This document shows positions 62,947 through 64,000 of a DNA stretch of 64,000 nucleotides, one piece after another. Location of the stretch: contig JAFYMF010000033.1 of NCBI GenBank assembly GCA_017556745.1, forward strand, positions 1 through 64,000, read 5' to 3'. This DNA is from Clostridia bacterium. GTDB taxonomy: Bacteria; Bacillota; Clostridia; Oscillospirales; CAG-272. Position numbers and translations under genes: made by a program. Every line of letters starts with the position of its first letter. The stretch's first letter is position 1. The notes below the pieces were generated by a model. That model was not told where the DNA came from. It made no database searches and saw only the letters and a list, made by a program, of their open reading frames with translations.

Positions 62947-62975
62947 ATTCTATATTATTTCACAGGGGTTGTCAA
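62947..62975 (-). promoter_or_regulatory. Promoter of nucleoside hydrolase paralogue 5
   Basis: Minus strand: TTGACA (62975-62970), a 17-bp spacer, TAGAAT (62952-62947). Confidence 0.75.
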
Positions 62976-63022
62976 CTGAATTTACATAAATAGTGTTTGT
63001 TACGAGTATTTCTGACAACAGA

Positions 63023-63062
63023 TTTAACCATTAAACAGTTATACAGCAGTCAAACTGTTTGA
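63023..63062. promoter_or_regulatory. Two small palindromes upstream of paralogue 5
   Basis: TTTAACCATTAAA (63023-63035) is near-symmetrical and resembles the inner operator half-sites at 60128-60145. TCAAACTGTTTGA (63050-63062) is a perfect 13-bp palindrome. Both lie upstream of the -35. The rest of 62976-63160 contains no gene. Confidence 0.35.
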
Positions 63063-63163
63063 ATTATGAAAAATAAAAGCTACTTTACTTTGATGCGTGA
63101 GATGCCATGTAGTAAAAAGTGGTATTGGGTGGTGGGTTCTAAGAAAATAACGATTCGGGTACA

Positions 63164-63189
63164 AAAAAGAGCCGTACATATACGGCTCT
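63164..63189 (-). terminator. Terminator of spoIIID
   Basis: AGAGCCGTA and TACGGCTCT arms around a CATA loop, with a U-run on the minus strand. Confidence 0.88.
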
Positions 63190-63207
63190 TTTTATCGTTT
63201 CTACTAC

Positions 63208-63489
63208 TTACTGTTTGACCTTATCGGAATTTAGTTTGCGAAATTTTTCTCGCGTAGCCTCGCCGCCGCGGAGGTGACGTTCTGCTTTATTTCTGTCAAG
63301 TATCTTTTTTACCTCTCCCGCAAGTGAAGGATTTATTGATTTCAGCTTTTCGGTGACATCTTTATGTACTGTACTTTTGCTGATCCCGAATCGGTGGGCG
63401 GCGCGGCGTACCGTTGCCTCATTATTGACGAGGTACTCTCCGAGGACCTCGCACCGTTCTTTACTGCCGTTCAATCGTATCATATGCAT
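63208..63489 (-). CDS. spoIIID: Sporulation transcription factor SpoIIID
   Basis: A 93-residue DNA-binding protein of the mother cell that switches gene expression between sigma-E and sigma-K stages. The helix-turn-helix A-T-V-R-R-A-A-H-R-F-G-I-S-K-S-T-V-H-K-D-V near 24-44 is the hallmark, and the basic C-terminal region follows. Length equals that of Bacillus SpoIIID. GGAG lies 5 bases before ATG 63489; an ATG 6 bases later is possible. No sigma-E promoter was confidently placed. It indicates a spore-forming lineage. Confidence 0.95.
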   Translation of the reverse strand: MHMIRLNGSKERCEVLGEYLVNNEATVRRAAHRFGISKSTVHKDVTEKLKSINPSLAGEVKKILDRNKAERHLRGGEATREKFRKLNSDKVKQ

Positions 63490-63651
63490 ACCGACTCCGT
63501 AAAGAAATGAATTTATATATGTATATTCCTGTGTCGTCTGCAGTATACCTTGCCAAGTGGTACTTTCTATTATACTGTATGAGTTTTTTTGTTAATCTTT
63601 AGTTCTTTGAGAGAAAAAGCAGAGGGAGAATAAAAGATTTACAGTTTTGTA

Positions 63652-63680
63652 TTGAATTATCTTAAGATTTAATATATAAT
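63652..63680 (+). promoter_or_regulatory. Promoter of the LCP-like gene
   Basis: TTGAAT at 63652-63657 and TATAAT at 63675-63680 with a 17-bp spacer. Confidence 0.7.
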
Positions 63681-63714
63681 ACTATTTGTACCAAAAGAAA
63701 AGGAGGGTTCGTTT

Positions 63715-64000
63715 TTGCTTTCTGCTTTTAAGAATTTTCTTATTACCTTCGGTATATCTGTTACTATATTCGGATTTATTGCATATTTTACAGTAAGTTA
63801 TGCTGTTGGTGCAATGACGTCTACTCCCGGGGAAGTGGGGGTACCCGATGACCCGGAGGATACCGATATTTCTTTTGAGACTATAGTACCTCCCGATAAT
63901 GGGGATAAATTGCCCGAGACAAAGGGTAAATCTTTTAATGTTCTTTTGATTGGTACCGACCTTCAGGAGAGTAAATTTGATGATTACAGTCCCGATCTTT
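63715..64000 (+). CDS. LytR-CpsA-Psr-like protein, 3' end outside window
   Basis: The frame is open from TTG 63715 (AAGGAGGG ends 7 bases upstream) to the end of the window: 95 residues visible. One membrane helix lies at about 8-33, then an acidic, proline-rich stretch to about 75, then F-N-V-L-L-I-G-T-D. The last motif begins the LCP domain of enzymes that attach wall teichoic acids or capsule to peptidoglycan. The expected R and D residues further on are beyond the edge, so the family is probable but not proven. Confidence 0.65.
   Translation, partial: MLSAFKNFLITFGISVTIFGFIAYFTVSYAVGAMTSTPGEVGVPDDPEDTDISFETIVPPDNGDKLPETKGKSFNVLLIGTDLQESKFDDYSPDL

Noticed and set aside
1..64000. tRNA, rRNA or CRISPR array
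   Set aside because: No T-loop-like GTTCGANTC with matching acceptor stems was noticed, and no regularly spaced short repeats were seen. This was a reading by eye, not a covariance search.

Overview
The window looks like chromosome of an uncultured, spore-forming Clostridia bacterium (Bacillota), probably a gut anaerobe. Evidence: strong GGAGG-type ribosome sites, near-consensus vegetative promoters (TTGACA, 17 bp, TATAAT), a SpoIIID gene, an ECF-transporter/truA operon, and many lipoproteins with D-T-T linkers. This placement is inference; no rRNA or tRNA gene is present to test it.

Layout. 1-2767 is the right end of an integrative element: a ParB-like protein cut by the window edge, a TnpW-like small protein and a large serine recombinase. 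The chromosome resumes by about 2932 with a P-loop protein whose second half is a decayed copy of the first. 4093-7081 holds two SGNH-hydrolase lipoproteins, followed by a GNAT acetyltransferase. 7776-12119 (minus) is a four-gene envelope operon: GT2-GtrA glycosyltransferase, PAP2 phosphatase, membrane-anchored repeat protein and phosphodiester glycosidase. 12372-16939 holds two long parallel-beta-helix lipoproteins that resemble GH141. 16995-21868 (minus) carries serC-serA, three tandem cytosolic SGNH hydrolases and apt.

22526-34927 is a long plus-strand housekeeping run: ruvC, an RlmI-like methyltransferase, ecfA1-ecfA2-ecfT, truA, a DUF5711-like protein, cvpA-like, pgsA, a ClpE-like unfoldase, and a full-length P-type ATPase homologue in which every catalytic motif is altered. 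rpsT follows. 35504-42416 has one more secreted and two signal-less beta-helix proteins. 42592-47227 (minus) is purE-purC-purN-purH behind two small membrane-protein genes. 47576-53003 carries an acyl-activating enzyme with an acyl carrier protein, then nadC-nadB-ispE. 53128-62914 has a Gfo/Idh/MocA oxidoreductase, a glycosyltransferase, two small envelope proteins, five nucleoside-hydrolase paralogues and an orphan solute-binding lipoprotein. The end carries spoIIID and the start of an LCP-like gene.

How it fits together. The same enzyme families occur as secreted lipoproteins and as cytosolic proteins (SGNH 2 outside and 3 inside; beta-helix 3 outside and 2 inside). With the solute-binding protein, the oxidoreductase and the nucleoside-hydrolase-fold enzymes, this suggests two-stage breakdown of an acylated glycan, outside and then inside the cell. 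That is a hypothesis. The most unusual single gene is the catalytically dead P-type ATPase homologue at 32222-34927.
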